A stretch of DNA of 64,000 nt from Alexandriicola marinus (lineage in GTDB: Bacteria > Pseudomonadota > Alphaproteobacteria > Rhodobacterales > Rhodobacteraceae), in contig NZ_RBVZ01000003.1 in NCBI RefSeq assembly GCF_004000435.1, forward strand, positions 62,001-126,000, given 5' to 3'. A program made the position numbers and the translations under genes. The notes under the pieces are model-generated. The model was not told the origin of the DNA and made no database searches. It worked only from the letters and a program-made list of their open reading frames with translations. Positions 8,584-17,954 of the stretch are shown in pieces (position 1 is the stretch's first letter; each line of letters opens with the position of its first letter).

Positions 8584-8906
8584 GAGGGTCCTCTCTTTGC
8601 GGTGCGTCTCATTCAAGACTAGGCATGCATCTTCGGATTTGAACCGTCGGGCCGGGAATTCGGGTTCTATCAAAGGGGCAAGCTGCTGTTTCAAATGGAT
8701 AAATTTTTCTAACCTGCGCCGAGTGATATCTACGCCTTCCCGCAAACCCTGATGGCCAGCCGAGGCCCGGCCTGCGACGAGGTGGCGCCCGGACCTGATC
8801 GAGTGTTGAAGAATCCCGCCGGATAGGCTCATTTCCGGTAATCCCGACTAAAACTATCGGAACTGGACCGCGGGGTGCTGACAGGACCCGTGCAGGAGGC
8901 GAAGAG
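8584..8906. other. Non-coding gap between divergent bfr and fbpB-like genes
   Basis: These 323 bases contain no convincing gene. They hold the two divergent promoters, an AT-rich patch near 8695-8715 (AAATTTTTCTAA) and an inverted repeat at 8844-8860. The fbpB-like ribosome site GGAGG lies near 8894-8898. Confidence 0.6.
8844..8860. promoter_or_regulatory. Candidate iron-responsive operator upstream of the iron permease
   Basis: CCGACTAAAACTATCGG is an imperfect dyad with CCGA/TCGG ends. It resembles the E. coli IscR type-1 pattern (YYGACT-WWWW-AGTCRR). It lies 46 bases ahead of the permease start. A related element, ACTTGGAAATCAAGT, precedes the separate fbpA-like gene. Which regulator binds here (IscR, Fur/Mur or Irr) cannot be decided from sequence. 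Confidence 0.4.
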
Positions 8907-10535
8907 ATGGACACGAAGATCATGGCCGGCCTTGTCCTGCTGATCGCGGGGATCTGCCTTCTGCCGATGCTGGGTGTCATCGCCGCCGCGGCCTTCGGCA
9001 CGCTTGAAACACTTGGACAACTCGCGGAGACAGTGCTGTGGCGCTATACCCGCACGACACTTGCGCTAGTCGCGCTTGTCGCGCTGGGCACCATCGTGAT
9101 CGGGGCCACGACGGCGTGGATCGTGGTGACCTGCGAATTCCGGGGGCGGCGGTTCCTCGAGGCGGCGCTTGTCGTGCCGCTGGCCTTTCCGGCCTATGTG
9201 CTGGCCTATGCCTATACCGATGTTCTGGACCATCCCGGGATCGTGCAATCGACGCTGCGGGATGTGATGGGGTGGGGGCCGCGTGACTATTGGTTTCCCG
9301 AGATCCGGTCGCTGGGTGGCGCGGCGCTGATGCTGACGCTGGTGCTTTATCCTTATGTTTATCTGTTGACCCGAACGGCCTTCCGGATGCAGGCCGCTGC
9401 CCCGTTCTATTCGGCCCGGTCGCTGGGCGCGTCACCGGTGCACGCGTTCCTGCGCATCTCGCTTCCCATGGCGCGGCCCGCGATTGCGGCTGGGGCGCTG
9501 CTCGTCGTGATGGAGACCATCGCGGATTTCGGGACGGTGGCGCATTTCAGCGTCCAGACCTTTGCGACAGGCATATACACCAGTTGGTTCGGTCTGGCCG
9601 ATCGCGGGGCGGCGGCCCAACTGTCGCTCGGGCTTCTGACCTTTTCGCTTCTGGTGGCGGCGCTGGAGTACATGAACCGTGGGCGCGCATCATACGCGAT
9701 GAAAGGACGGCACGAGCCCTTTACCCGGTTCAAACTTTCCGGGGGCCGCGCTCTGGCCGCCCAGATTGCCTGTGCCCTGCCGGTCCTGCTGGGGGCGGTC
9801 ATCCCGGTCATCACGCTGTTTCTGATGGGGTTGCGGTCGGAACAGGATATCCTCAGCCCGCGCTACCTTCATTTCATCCGGAATTCACTGCTCCTCGCCG
9901 GTATCGCGGCCCTTGTCACGGTTGCTGCTGCCATGCTGCTGAGCAGTCACAACCGGATCGCATCCAACCGCGTCTCGCTCGCCTCGCTGTTCGTCGGGCG
10001 GCTGGGATACGCGGTGCCCGGCGGTGTGATCGCCGTGGGCCTGCTGGTGCCGTTCGCGACGTTCGACAACTGGGTCGACGCCCGGATGGAGGCGTGGTTC
10101 GATATCTCGACCGGGCTTCTGATCTCGGGGTCGATCTGGCTGATGATCGCTGCCTACATGATCCGGTTTCTGGCCGCCGCGATCGGGGCCTATGACAGCG
10201 GGCTGACGGCGGTCACGCCGAACATCGACGCCGCGTCCCGGGTTCTGGGCCGCACGGCGTGGGGCACGGCGCGGGCCGTTCATCTGCCCCTGCTGAGGCC
10301 CAGCATCCTGACGGCCCTGCTGATCGTCTTTGTCGATACGGTCAAGGAATTGCCGGCCACACTGATCCTGCGGCCATTCAACTATGACACGCTGGCGGTG
10401 CAGGCCTTTCGGCTTGCTTCGGACGAGCGGCTTGATGGCGCGGCTGTCCCGAGCCTGATGATCGCGGGGATAAGCCTGATCCCCGTGGCGTTGTTGTTGT
10501 CGCAAATGGGGGTGGGCGGAAAAGGCCGCGGCTAG
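8907..10535 (+). CDS. fbpB: Iron(III) ABC transporter permease, FbpB/AfuB type
   Basis: The 542-residue membrane protein has about 12 hydrophobic segments arranged as two fused permease domains, the usual length and build of FbpB. Each half carries an EAA-loop-like segment: SLGASPVHAFLRISLPMARPAI near residue 175 and ASRVLGRTAWGTARAVHLPLLRPSI near residue 455. It imports periplasmic Fe(III) delivered by FbpA. The start ATG follows GGAGGCGAAGAG. The binding-protein gene lies nearby but on the opposite strand (10886-11902), and no FbpC ATPase gene is present in the window, so the system is split. Confidence 0.9.
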   Translation: MDTKIMAGLVLLIAGICLLPMLGVIAAAAFGTLETLGQLAETVLWRYTRTTLALVALVALGTIVIGATTAWIVVTCEFRGRRFLEAALVVPLAFPAYVLAYAYTDVLDHPGIVQSTLRDVMGWGPRDYWFPEIRSLGGAALMLTLVLYPYVYLLTRTAFRMQAAAPFYSARSLGASPVHAFLRISLPMARPAIAAGALLVVMETIADFGTVAHFSVQTFATGIYTSWFGLADRGAAAQLSLGLLTFSLLVAALEYMNRGRASYAMKGRHEPFTRFKLSGGRALAAQIACALPVLLGAVIPVITLFLMGLRSEQDILSPRYLHFIRNSLLLAGIAALVTVAAAMLLSSHNRIASNRVSLASLFVGRLGYAVPGGVIAVGLLVPFATFDNWVDARMEAWFDISTGLLISGSIWLMIAAYMIRFLAAAIGAYDSGLTAVTPNIDAASRVLGRTAWGTARAVHLPLLRPSILTALLIVFVDTVKELPATLILRPFNYDTLAVQAFRLASDERLDGAAVPSLMIAGISLIPVALLLSQMGVGGKGRG

Positions 10536-10580
10536 GCTGACAAGGGCGCGAGCCGAAGACATACTCCGGCCCGGGACCTC

Positions 10581-10718
10581 TCAGCCAAGCTGTTCCTTGA
10601 TCTTCTCGATCACATCTTCGACCGACAGGCAGAGCCCGCTCTCACCGATCATGTCCATGATTTTGTCTTGCCCTCCGAGGGCGCCGCCTGCTTTTCCAAG
10701 CATGTCACCAAGTCCCAT
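10581..10718 (-). CDS. Small 45-residue protein of unknown function
   Basis: A short frame starts MGLGDMLGKAGGALGGQ and ends DVIEKIKEQLG. Its ATG (10718) follows AAAGGAG with 7-base spacing, a good ribosome site. The sequence is Gly-rich at the N-terminus with a single Cys at residue 30, and the C-terminal third looks like an amphipathic helix. I do not recognise it; the MGL...GGALGG start vaguely recalls YidB/DUF937 proteins. It lies downstream of fbpA on the same strand but beyond that gene's terminator, so it probably has its own promoter in 10719-10835. Confidence 0.55.
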   Translation of the reverse strand: MGLGDMLGKAGGALGGQDKIMDMIGESGLCLSVEDVIEKIKEQLG

Positions 10719-10835
10719 TACGCAACTCCTTTACCAGATCGAACACGGTTAGGTTCCCCTACCGAAGGTGCCATCGATGCCGTGGGATGGAAAGTGCGAC
10801 CAAGCCGCATTGCGGGCTCTGATCATCGCGAAACG

Positions 10836-10866
10836 AAAAAGGCGCCCCGAAACAGGGGGCGCCTTT
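10836..10866 (-). terminator. Rho-independent terminator after fbpA
   Basis: The stem AAAGGCGCCCC (10838-10848) / GGGGCGCCTTT (10856-10866) is followed on the minus strand by a T5 run (10840-10836). It lies about 20 bases past the fbpA stop. Confidence 0.9.
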
Positions 10867-10885
10867 CCGTGGTCTCTGGTTTGGT

Positions 10886-11902
10886 TCAGCGCCAGCCGGC
10901 CTCGTTCAGAACCCGCTGGGCCGCTTCGATATTGTCTGCAATATCGGACAGGTCGATCGTGTCGGGGCGGAAGATACCAAGTGCCGCCACCGAGGGCGCA
11001 AGGCCCACGCCCGCGACGGCCGGGTATTCGTCGTTGCCGGCCGAGAAATAGTCCTGCGCCTGATCCGACGCGAGGTATTCGAGGAACGCGATCGCATTCT
11101 CGCGGTTGGGTGCATAGGCCGCGACGCCGCCGCCCGAGATGTTCATATGCGCGCCGATGTCGTTCTGGTTGGGGAACACCCAGCCGATGTTGGCGAGGTC
11201 GTCCTCGGTCATCGTGCTGTCGCCTTTGCGCAGGGCGCGGGCATAGTAATAGGTGTTCGACATGGCGATGTCGCACTCGCCCGACGCGATGCCGCGCAGC
11301 TGGTCGGTGTCGCCGCCCTGCGGATCGCGGGCAAAGTTGTTCACCACGCCCTTGGCCCAGTCCAGCGTCGCCTCTTCGCCCAGATGTGCCACCAGGGCTG
11401 CCGTGATGTTCTGGGTGTAGACGTTGGAGGATGAGCGGATGCAGACCAGCCCCTCGTATTCGGGGTTCGCCAGATCCTGATAGGTTGCGGGCGGGTTCGT
11501 CACATCCGTCTTGTCGTAGAACAGGATCCGCGCCCTCTGGGAAAAGGCGAACCACTGGTTGTCCTCGTCCTGAAGATAGGCGGGGATCCGCGCCTCGAGC
11601 AGGTCGCTGTCGATGGATTGCAACAGACCCAGTTCCTTCGCCCGGGTCATCCGGACAGTGTCGACGGTCAGGAAGACATCGACCGGGGAATTCTCGCCCT
11701 CGGCTTCCATTCGGGCGATCAGCTCATCGGCATTGCCTTCGATCCGGTTGATCGTGATCCCGGTCGCTTCGGTGAAGTCGGAATAGAGGCGTTCGTCGGT
11801 GTCGTAATGGCGCGAGGAATAGAGGTTCAGCTCGCCTTCAGCATAGGCCGGCACGGATACCGCAGCCATGCCAATCGCAAGAATGAAATGTCCGGTTTTC
11901 AT
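10886..11902 (-). CDS. fbpA: Iron(III) ABC transporter substrate-binding protein, FbpA/AfuA type
   Basis: The 338-residue periplasmic protein has a Sec signal peptide (cleavage likely after AYA, residue 21) and the FbpA start ELNLYSSRHYDTDERLY. The motif SNTYYYARAL near residue 215 holds the paired Tyr that ligate Fe(III) in this family. It captures ferric iron and delivers it to FbpB. It is monocistronic, with its own terminator and an upstream dyad at 11957-11971 that may be an iron operator. It is convergent with the permease gene instead of preceding it as in the usual fbpABC order. Confidence 0.92.
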   Translation of the reverse strand: MKTGHFILAIGMAAVSVPAYAEGELNLYSSRHYDTDERLYSDFTEATGITINRIEGNADELIARMEAEGENSPVDVFLTVDTVRMTRAKELGLLQSIDSDLLEARIPAYLQDEDNQWFAFSQRARILFYDKTDVTNPPATYQDLANPEYEGLVCIRSSSNVYTQNITAALVAHLGEEATLDWAKGVVNNFARDPQGGDTDQLRGIASGECDIAMSNTYYYARALRKGDSTMTEDDLANIGWVFPNQNDIGAHMNISGGGVAAYAPNRENAIAFLEYLASDQAQDYFSAGNDEYPAVAGVGLAPSVAALGIFRPDTIDLSDIADNIEAAQRVLNEAGWR

Positions 11903-11956
11903 GAAGGTCTCCCTTGTCGATCAATTCCTATTGTTTTTGTCGGATATCGGAGGCTG

Positions 11957-11971
11957 ACTTGGAAATCAAGT
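11957..11971. promoter_or_regulatory. Candidate operator upstream of fbpA
   Basis: ACTTGGAAATCAAGT is a perfect 5-bp dyad (ACTTG-N5-CAAGT), 55-69 bases ahead of the fbpA start, within the sequence CTGACTTGG. With the CCGACTA element at 8844-8860 it shares a YGACT core, so both iron genes may answer to one regulator. Confidence 0.4.
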
Positions 11972-12124
11972 TTAGTTGAGTAAAACAGTAGGAGATTAAT
12001 CAGGCGGACACTGGTAATCCCATGTCGGTATATTTGACATATTTATCAGGGTCTTGCGGTTGATCTCCGACCCCGCGCCGGGATGCTGTAGACGCGAGGT
12101 CGGGGAGGGCACCGATGGGCGGTG

Positions 12125-14131
12125 CTAACTGTCGCCGGACATTTCCGGCCAGGACAACTCGAATCGGAAGACCGCGTCGCCGGACCACCACATCGGGAAA
12201 TTCGTGCCCCATTTGTTGGTGTAGGTCAGGAAGGCGATGCCCCGATCCCATGCGGGCGGATCGGACTGAAACGTCATCAGGTCGTGTCCCGCAGGTGCGC
12301 AAAGCCCGGCGTCCAGAGGCCTGATGCCAAGCTGCCCGTCCGGCAGGCTGCATCGCGCGGCAAAGAGGCCATGCAGAGCGCCGCCGGCCCGGCGGGCACA
12401 GGTCGCGGGATCAATCCAGAGGCCCGTCTTCTCCAGCTGCCAGTCGCGGGCGCCTTGGGGGGCGATGGTGACATGGCCCGCTTCAGGCATCCGGTTCGCG
12501 GGCTTGTCTTCGAGGATGAGCATGATCGAGAGGCTGTCGGCACTCTGGCCGGGGGTGATCCGCCAACGATACCCCGCCGGCGCGCCGAGTTCGTCATGCG
12601 CGCCTTGCGGCATCCGGGCTGTGATCTCGACGATCTCGCTGTGCTGGGTCAGCCCGGAAAACTCGGTTTCGAACCGCGCCGAGAGGGCCGTTTCGGCCTG
12701 GGACAGGCCCGGCTTTCCGTGGTCGAGGATCGCCCAATCCGGCCGGTCGATCAGATAGCTGTCCATGTGGCGGTCAATATCGGCGGCATCACAGCTTTGA
12801 TGTGTCGCGGCAAACAGAGGGGCGTCGTCACGGCCCTTGAGGCTGCGTCCGTCAGGCGCGGTGAGCCGCGCGATACCGCCAGTGACGAGATCGGCTTCGA
12901 TCCGCCAGCCGCCGATTTCGCGGACCCCGTCGGCCGAGGTCGTGATCCGGGGAGGAGCGGTAAGATCGGCCAGAACCGCCTGTGCCCGGCCCAGATCATC
13001 TGGCTCCAGTTCGGAGAGTGCGGCATCGATATAACGGCGCTGTTCTTCCCACGATGCCTCGGCAAAGGTGAACCGATAATCGGAGGCGCGGATGGCATCA
13101 AATGCGCTGCGATCCCATGCGGTCTCGTCGCGCAGATAGCTCTTGATATCGACGCCCCAGGTATGTTCGGCGACAAGGCAGAGCGATCGCCCGAAGGCCA
13201 GTCGTGACGGCGTGAGCCCCTCCTCCTCGAACCGGTCATAGAGCCGCTGCAGCTGCCGAAAGCGGGCAAGCTTTTCGGGATCGCTGGCGCAGCCGTGGAT
13301 CCAGCTGTCGCCGATCTCGGTCTCGACCACGGGCAGCGAGGCCCGTCGTTCCCACAGGAGGGCGCCATACTCCTCGAGCGTTGCAGCGCGGATGCAGGCG
13401 CCGGGATGGGCCTTGGCCAGTGCGCGATAGACTTCTGCCGTCTGGGGCACGCTTTGCGGGCCGATATTGTCCTCGGTATGGGCGAAGGACAGCGCATCGA
13501 CCATGCCATCAGGCAGCTGTGTCTCGCCATAGGAATTCTGATACATCACAACGAGTTCCGAGCCATCCGGCGCGCGCCAGCAGAACAGGTCCGGCAGGTC
13601 GGGAACGGGACAGGCCGTGTTGACGCCAAGGTGCAGGAACCGCACGCCCGCCTTGGCCAGAATCGGGACGATCCCGATCGTGTGGCCCGGAACATCGGTC
13701 ATCTTGGCCGCCCGGGTGGTCATGCCGAACCGGACATCGAGTTCCTTGCCAAAACTCAACCCTGCGCGGAACAGCGCAGGGCTCATCAGTTCCGAATGGG
13801 TGGTGAAGGGCAGGGCATGCCAGCGGATCAGGCCGCGTTCGATCGCCTGCTCCAGCCGGGCGACCTCGGCTGGCCCGGCCTCGGCAAGGTAGTCATGGAT
13901 CAGCCACGCCCCCGTCGTCCAGATGAAAGCCGGGTTCTCGGGGTCCTCGCGCCAGAAATGCTCGGCCGTGGTCAGCGCCTGGGGGATGAACCGGTCGTGA
14001 TATTGCTTGCGAACGGCCTCGGCATGGTCGGTGAAGCCGATGTCGAGATGGGTCTTGAAGACCAGATGGATCAGTGCGGGCGCCGCGGCCTGCCGGTCTG
14101 GCGCTGTGCTGCTTGTGCCGGTGTCTGTCAT
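12125..14131 (-). CDS. DUF5054 / GH38-like glycoside hydrolase protein
   Basis: The 668-residue protein resembles DUF5054 proteins, whose N-terminal domain is related to alpha-mannosidases of GH38. HLVFKTHLDIGFTDHAEAV (His28, Asp30) matches the zinc-binding HxD segment near the N-terminus of those enzymes. KMTDVPGHTIGIVPILAKAG near residue 165 fits the TIM-barrel-like catalytic domain. There is no signal peptide, so it is probably cytoplasmic. The start MTDTGTSS at 14131 is preferred to the frame extending to 14272. It is divergent from a CehA/McbA-type hydrolase gene. The substrate is unknown; a role on an imported oligosaccharide or glycoside is an inference. Confidence 0.78.
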   Translation of the reverse strand: MTDTGTSSTAPDRQAAAPALIHLVFKTHLDIGFTDHAEAVRKQYHDRFIPQALTTAEHFWREDPENPAFIWTTGAWLIHDYLAEAGPAEVARLEQAIERGLIRWHALPFTTHSELMSPALFRAGLSFGKELDVRFGMTTRAAKMTDVPGHTIGIVPILAKAGVRFLHLGVNTACPVPDLPDLFCWRAPDGSELVVMYQNSYGETQLPDGMVDALSFAHTEDNIGPQSVPQTAEVYRALAKAHPGACIRAATLEEYGALLWERRASLPVVETEIGDSWIHGCASDPEKLARFRQLQRLYDRFEEEGLTPSRLAFGRSLCLVAEHTWGVDIKSYLRDETAWDRSAFDAIRASDYRFTFAEASWEEQRRYIDAALSELEPDDLGRAQAVLADLTAPPRITTSADGVREIGGWRIEADLVTGGIARLTAPDGRSLKGRDDAPLFAATHQSCDAADIDRHMDSYLIDRPDWAILDHGKPGLSQAETALSARFETEFSGLTQHSEIVEITARMPQGAHDELGAPAGYRWRITPGQSADSLSIMLILEDKPANRMPEAGHVTIAPQGARDWQLEKTGLWIDPATCARRAGGALHGLFAARCSLPDGQLGIRPLDAGLCAPAGHDLMTFQSDPPAWDRGIAFLTYTNKWGTNFPMWWSGDAVFRFELSWPEMSGDS

Positions 14132-14360
14132 GAAAATATCGATGTTATCTGCCCGCAACAGGAGGATGCTTGCGCCTGATCGTGCGCGATCCGATGCTGA
14201 ATTGACAAACGAAACTTCGCTGGGCCCGGTTGTCGGACCGGGCCAGACTGCGAAGAACGGATTTGACTCCACCTTCGTCCTGCGCCCTTTTCAAAGGGTG
14301 TGACGCGGGCGATTTTCGGGAAGTTGGGCCCGCACCGCACCCGATGGAGGAGCCCGCCAG

Positions 14361-15764
14361 ATGATCGAGAAACGGATCGTTGTTCCGACACGGGACGAGA
14401 CACAAAGCAATTATGCCTATGCGCCGATCCCGGTGCCCGAAGGCATTTCACGGATCGACGTGGCCGTCGAATATGACCGGGGCGAGGACTGCGCCATCGA
14501 TCTGGGACTGGCTGATCCCAGGTTCGGGGTCTTCCCCTCTCGCGAGGGGTTCAGGGGCTGGTCAGGTTCGGCGCGCGACAGGTTTTTCGTGGCCAGCGAT
14601 GATGCGACACCGGGCTATCTGCCGGGTCCGATGCCCGCGGGCGACTGGCAATTGATCCTCGGTTTATATCGCGTGCCTGCGGGAGGTACGGAGATCATCA
14701 TCCGGGTCAGCTTCGACGCGGGGTCGCGCGGGCCATGGTCCGGCCTGCCCGCCCCGGTTGAGGTGCGCCGGGAAGCAGAGGGGTGGTATCGCGGCGATCT
14801 GCATTGCCATTGCTGGCATTCCGATGCCGCCGGAAGCCCCGAGACATTGCATGCCGCCGCCCGTCAGGCCGGGCTCGATTTTCTGGCGGTGTCGGATCAC
14901 AACACCGTCTCGCACCGGCGGTATTTCCTGCCGCGCAGCACCCCTGACCTCCTGTTCCTGCGTGCCATGGAGGTGACCACCTATGACGGCCACGCGAATG
15001 CCTTCGGCACCGATGGCTGGGTCGATTTTCGCATCGACCGGCCAGAGGACGTGCAGGCCATGGCCCATGAGGTTCGAAGGCAGGGCGGGGTCCTGTCGAT
15101 CAATCATGACAAGCCGGGCCTGCCCTGGCTTCATGATTGGCCGGGCCCCGACTGCATGGAGGTCTGGCAGCACCCCTGGCTTGCCCGCAACTGGATCTCG
15201 CTCGAGAAATGGCAGCACCGGCTGGCGGCGGGCGAACGGCTGCCCGCGATCGGCGGCAGCGACTGGCATCAGCCAGCTGACCTGCGACCCGAGGGGCCAT
15301 ATACGCTCGCCCGGCCGACAACTGTCCTGCATCTGCCCGAACTGACCGAGGCGTCGGTGCTTGAGGCGATGAAGGCGGGCCGGGGCTACATCACCGAGGC
15401 GCCGGACGGCCCCCATCTCGATCTGCGGATCGGGGAAGCATGGATGGGCGAAACCGCGCGCCCGAGCGATCCGGTGCGCCTCGACGTGCGGGGCGCGAAT
15501 GGCGATATTCTGACCTTGCACGACGCCGGCGGAAAGATCGCGGCGATCGAGATCGCGGGTGATGATGTCATGCTGACGCCTGACGTGTCGCCTCGCGGGT
15601 TCCTGCGGGCAGAGATCATCGCCGCTGGCAGCCGCGACCGGCTGTTGTCCGAGTTTCGCGCGACGTTTCCGGCCGGGCTTCCCTGGGGTCTGACGGAGGA
15701 GGAGATCGCCGCTCAACCGCTGAGGCGGGCGCTCTCCAACCCGATCTGGTTCGACCGGCCATGA
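14361..15764 (+). CDS. CehA/McbA-family metallohydrolase with PHP domain
   Basis: The 467-residue protein has an N-terminal beta-rich domain (about residues 1-135) and a PHP domain. Metal-binding motifs are DLHCH (His148, His150), His153, SDH (Asp179, His180), Glu204 and a late GGSDWH. This architecture is that of the CehA/McbA family, which includes carbaryl hydrolase McbA and related phosphoesterases. No signal peptide is seen. It is divergent from the DUF5054 gene. The natural substrate is probably a small ester or phosphoester; the name should not be read as evidence of pesticide breakdown. Confidence 0.85.
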   Translation: MIEKRIVVPTRDETQSNYAYAPIPVPEGISRIDVAVEYDRGEDCAIDLGLADPRFGVFPSREGFRGWSGSARDRFFVASDDATPGYLPGPMPAGDWQLILGLYRVPAGGTEIIIRVSFDAGSRGPWSGLPAPVEVRREAEGWYRGDLHCHCWHSDAAGSPETLHAAARQAGLDFLAVSDHNTVSHRRYFLPRSTPDLLFLRAMEVTTYDGHANAFGTDGWVDFRIDRPEDVQAMAHEVRRQGGVLSINHDKPGLPWLHDWPGPDCMEVWQHPWLARNWISLEKWQHRLAAGERLPAIGGSDWHQPADLRPEGPYTLARPTTVLHLPELTEASVLEAMKAGRGYITEAPDGPHLDLRIGEAWMGETARPSDPVRLDVRGANGDILTLHDAGGKIAAIEIAGDDVMLTPDVSPRGFLRAEIIAAGSRDRLLSEFRATFPAGLPWGLTEEEIAAQPLRRALSNPIWFDRP

Positions 15765-15852
15765 GGCGCGGACGGTTCAGGCTCATGATGGCGCGCGCGG
15801 CGAATGGCGTGGATCGACGCCCGACAACCCGGGTGGGATAGGAGGATCACGG

Positions 15853-16368
15853 ATGCAGGCAAAAGATGTCTTGGCTTTCTGGGAGCTGTTCGAAAAGGCG
15901 GGGCTGGAAGTCTGTATCGACGGGGGCTGGGCGGTCGACGCGCTCCTCGGACGGCAGACCCGGCCGCACAACGACCTCGATATCGCGCTGCCTGCATCGA
16001 AGGTCCCGGCATTGAGGCGGCTCCTGTCCGACATGGGGTTCGAAGAAATCCCGCAGCCCGATGCATGGGAACACAACTTCGTTCTTGGCCATCCGGATGG
16101 CGCGCTTCTTGATGTGCATTCCTACGAGTTGAACCCTGATGGCAGCAACCTGTCGGGGGTCGCTTACATTGCCGAACAGCTCTCCGGACGGGGGCTTGTC
16201 CTAGGCACGCCGGTGCGGTGCGTGCCGCCTGAGTGGCTGGTGAAATTTCACACCGGCTACGAGCTGGATGACGACGACTGGCACGATGTCAGGCTGCTTT
16301 GCGAGGCGTTCGATCTGCCGGTTCCGGAGGAATATGCGACGTTTCAGGCGAGGGAAACCGACGGCTGA
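15853..16368 (+). CDS. Nucleotidyltransferase-fold protein (LnuA/ANT(2'')-like)
   Basis: The 171-residue protein has the minimal nucleotidyltransferase motif GGWAVDALLGRQTRPHNDLDIAL (residues 24-46), with Gly24-Gly25-Trp26 and metal ligands Asp41 and Asp43. This resembles the small lincosamide and aminoglycoside nucleotidyltransferases. A good ribosome site (TAGGAGG, 8-base gap) sets the start. Such proteins are common in environmental genomes as uncharacterised enzymes, so resistance should not be assumed. It stands alone between the CehA-like gene and the glycerophosphodiester operon. Confidence 0.75.
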   Translation: MQAKDVLAFWELFEKAGLEVCIDGGWAVDALLGRQTRPHNDLDIALPASKVPALRRLLSDMGFEEIPQPDAWEHNFVLGHPDGALLDVHSYELNPDGSNLSGVAYIAEQLSGRGLVLGTPVRCVPPEWLVKFHTGYELDDDDWHDVRLLCEAFDLPVPEEYATFQARETDG

Positions 16369-16545
16369 TTCCTGTCGGATGTCGTGTGAAAAGGCAGTGA
16401 AACCAAGCGCTCAGACAGGTTTGCTGCTGATCCTGCTCCGCGAAATAAAACTGTCATATTAGGGTGTTACCACTATCCCGTGCGCGGCGATGAGGTCGTG
16501 CAGACAAAGGTTCTTCCCAGATGGGGAGAATCATGACATCGTTTT

Positions 16546-16559
16546 TGCACACGTGTGCA
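16546..16559. promoter_or_regulatory. Perfect 14-bp palindromic operator ahead of ABC operon
   Basis: TGCACACGTGTGCA is a perfect palindrome centred on CpG, as expected for LacI-family operators, and extends partly on each side (TTT...CAA). It lies 35 bases upstream of the binding-protein start. The likely binder is the LacI regulator encoded at 22578-23597 in the same operon. Confidence 0.65.
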
Positions 16560-16594
16560 CAAAGCACGTGAACCCATGCAGAGGAGGAAGAGAG

Positions 16595-17941
16595 ATGGCG
16601 AACCTGATGCGGACCTCCGCTTTGGTCGGTGCCCTGGTATGGTCGGCGGTGCCGGCGCTTGCCGAGGATATCAACATCACGGTCTGGGCCGGCGGCTCGA
16701 ACGACAGCGACAGCTACAGGATCGAGGCGATCGAGATCGCGGCGGATATCCTGGAGCGCGAATATTCCATCTGGGGCGAAGAGGTGAACATCACCGTCGA
16801 AGGGCGGCGCGATTTCACCGGATGGGACGAGTTCAAACAGGGTGTCACCCTCGGCGCCGAGGCCGGGACGGCCCCCAGCATCGTCGTGACATCGCATCTC
16901 GACATCGCTCCGTGGAGCCAGGCGGGTTACATCGTCGCGGTCGAGGATTATGTCGATCTGGACGCGTGGCCGCTCTCGAACGTGTATCCGAACCTCATGG
17001 AAATCGCATCCTATGCAGGGGCCCAGTGGGGCATTCCGCAGGATTCCGAATCCCGTCCCTTCTTCTACTGGCGGGAGACGATGGCCGCGCTGGGCTACGA
17101 CGAAGACCAGATCGACGCGCTGCCCGACATGGTCGCAAGCGGCGAGTATACGCTTGCCAACGTTCTCGAAGATGCGACCAAGGCCGTCGAGATGGGCCTT
17201 GTCGAAGAGGGATACGGCTTCTATCCGCGTCCGTCGAACGGCCCCGACTATGCGCAGTTCTACCAATCCTTCGGTGGTCAGCTGGTCGATCCTGAAACCG
17301 GCAAGCTGGTCCTCGATGTCGAGGCGATGACTGAATTCTACCAGTTCTTCGTCGATGCCGTGGCCGCCGGCGTGACCCGGCAGAACCATATCGGGACCGA
17401 CTGGAACCAGTGGTACAACGAAGTGGCCAACGGCCGGGCCGCATTCTGGCACGGCGGAACCTGGCATTTCGGCCGCTATGCAACCGAAGGCAACGACGAT
17501 TTCTGGGGCACGATCCAGTTCTCGCTGATCCCGGCGGGTGACGAAGACGGCCGGGCCAACACGATCACGCATCCGCTTGTCTACCTCGTCATGGATCAGG
17601 AAGACGACCGGATCGAAGAGATCGCCGCCCAGCTGGTGACCATCGCGACAGAGCCCCGGCTCAACTCGCTCCATGCGATCCAGTCCAACCACCTCGCCGT
17701 GGCCGAAGCTCAGGCCGATATCGACCTGTATCGCGGCAACCGCTGGGCATCCGAGGCGACCGAGGTTCTTCTGGCCTCGGCCAATGCGCAGCCCAACCAC
17801 CTGGACTACGGCGCCTATTCCGAGGCGATGTTCCGGGGTCTGGAAGCGGCCTGGACCGGGGTGCAGACCCCCGAAGAGGCCGTGGCTGAAGTCGAGGCCC
17901 AGATGCGCGCGACCATCGGCGATCAGCTGATCGTCCGCTGA
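16595..17941 (+). CDS. ABC transporter substrate-binding protein (sugar/glycerophosphodiester type)
   Basis: The 448-residue periplasmic binding protein has a Sec signal (about residues 1-23, cleavage after ALA) and the fold of family-1 (MalE/UgpB-like) binding proteins, with the late segment NGRAAFWHGGTWHFG. The ATG at 16595 follows AGGAGGAAGAGAG; the longer frame from 16490 would absorb the operator. It heads an operon of two permeases, an ATPase, a double-domain glycerophosphodiester phosphodiesterase, a LacI regulator and an IMPase-family enzyme. By that context the ligand may be a glycerophosphodiester or a related polyol phosphate. Confidence 0.88.
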   Translation: MANLMRTSALVGALVWSAVPALAEDINITVWAGGSNDSDSYRIEAIEIAADILEREYSIWGEEVNITVEGRRDFTGWDEFKQGVTLGAEAGTAPSIVVTSHLDIAPWSQAGYIVAVEDYVDLDAWPLSNVYPNLMEIASYAGAQWGIPQDSESRPFFYWRETMAALGYDEDQIDALPDMVASGEYTLANVLEDATKAVEMGLVEEGYGFYPRPSNGPDYAQFYQSFGGQLVDPETGKLVLDVEAMTEFYQFFVDAVAAGVTRQNHIGTDWNQWYNEVANGRAAFWHGGTWHFGRYATEGNDDFWGTIQFSLIPAGDEDGRANTITHPLVYLVMDQEDDRIEEIAAQLVTIATEPRLNSLHAIQSNHLAVAEAQADIDLYRGNRWASEATEVLLASANAQPNHLDYGAYSEAMFRGLEAAWTGVQTPEEAVAEVEAQMRATIGDQLIVR

Positions 17942-17954
17942 TCCGAAAACACGG

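Noticed and set aside
14361-15764. Carbaryl (pesticide) hydrolase
   Set aside because: The family name derives from one member. The PHP metal site alone does not show the substrate, and there is no supporting gene context.
15853-16368. Acquired antibiotic resistance gene
   Set aside because: Only the general nucleotidyltransferase motif is seen; there is no mobile element, integron site or unusual base composition around it.
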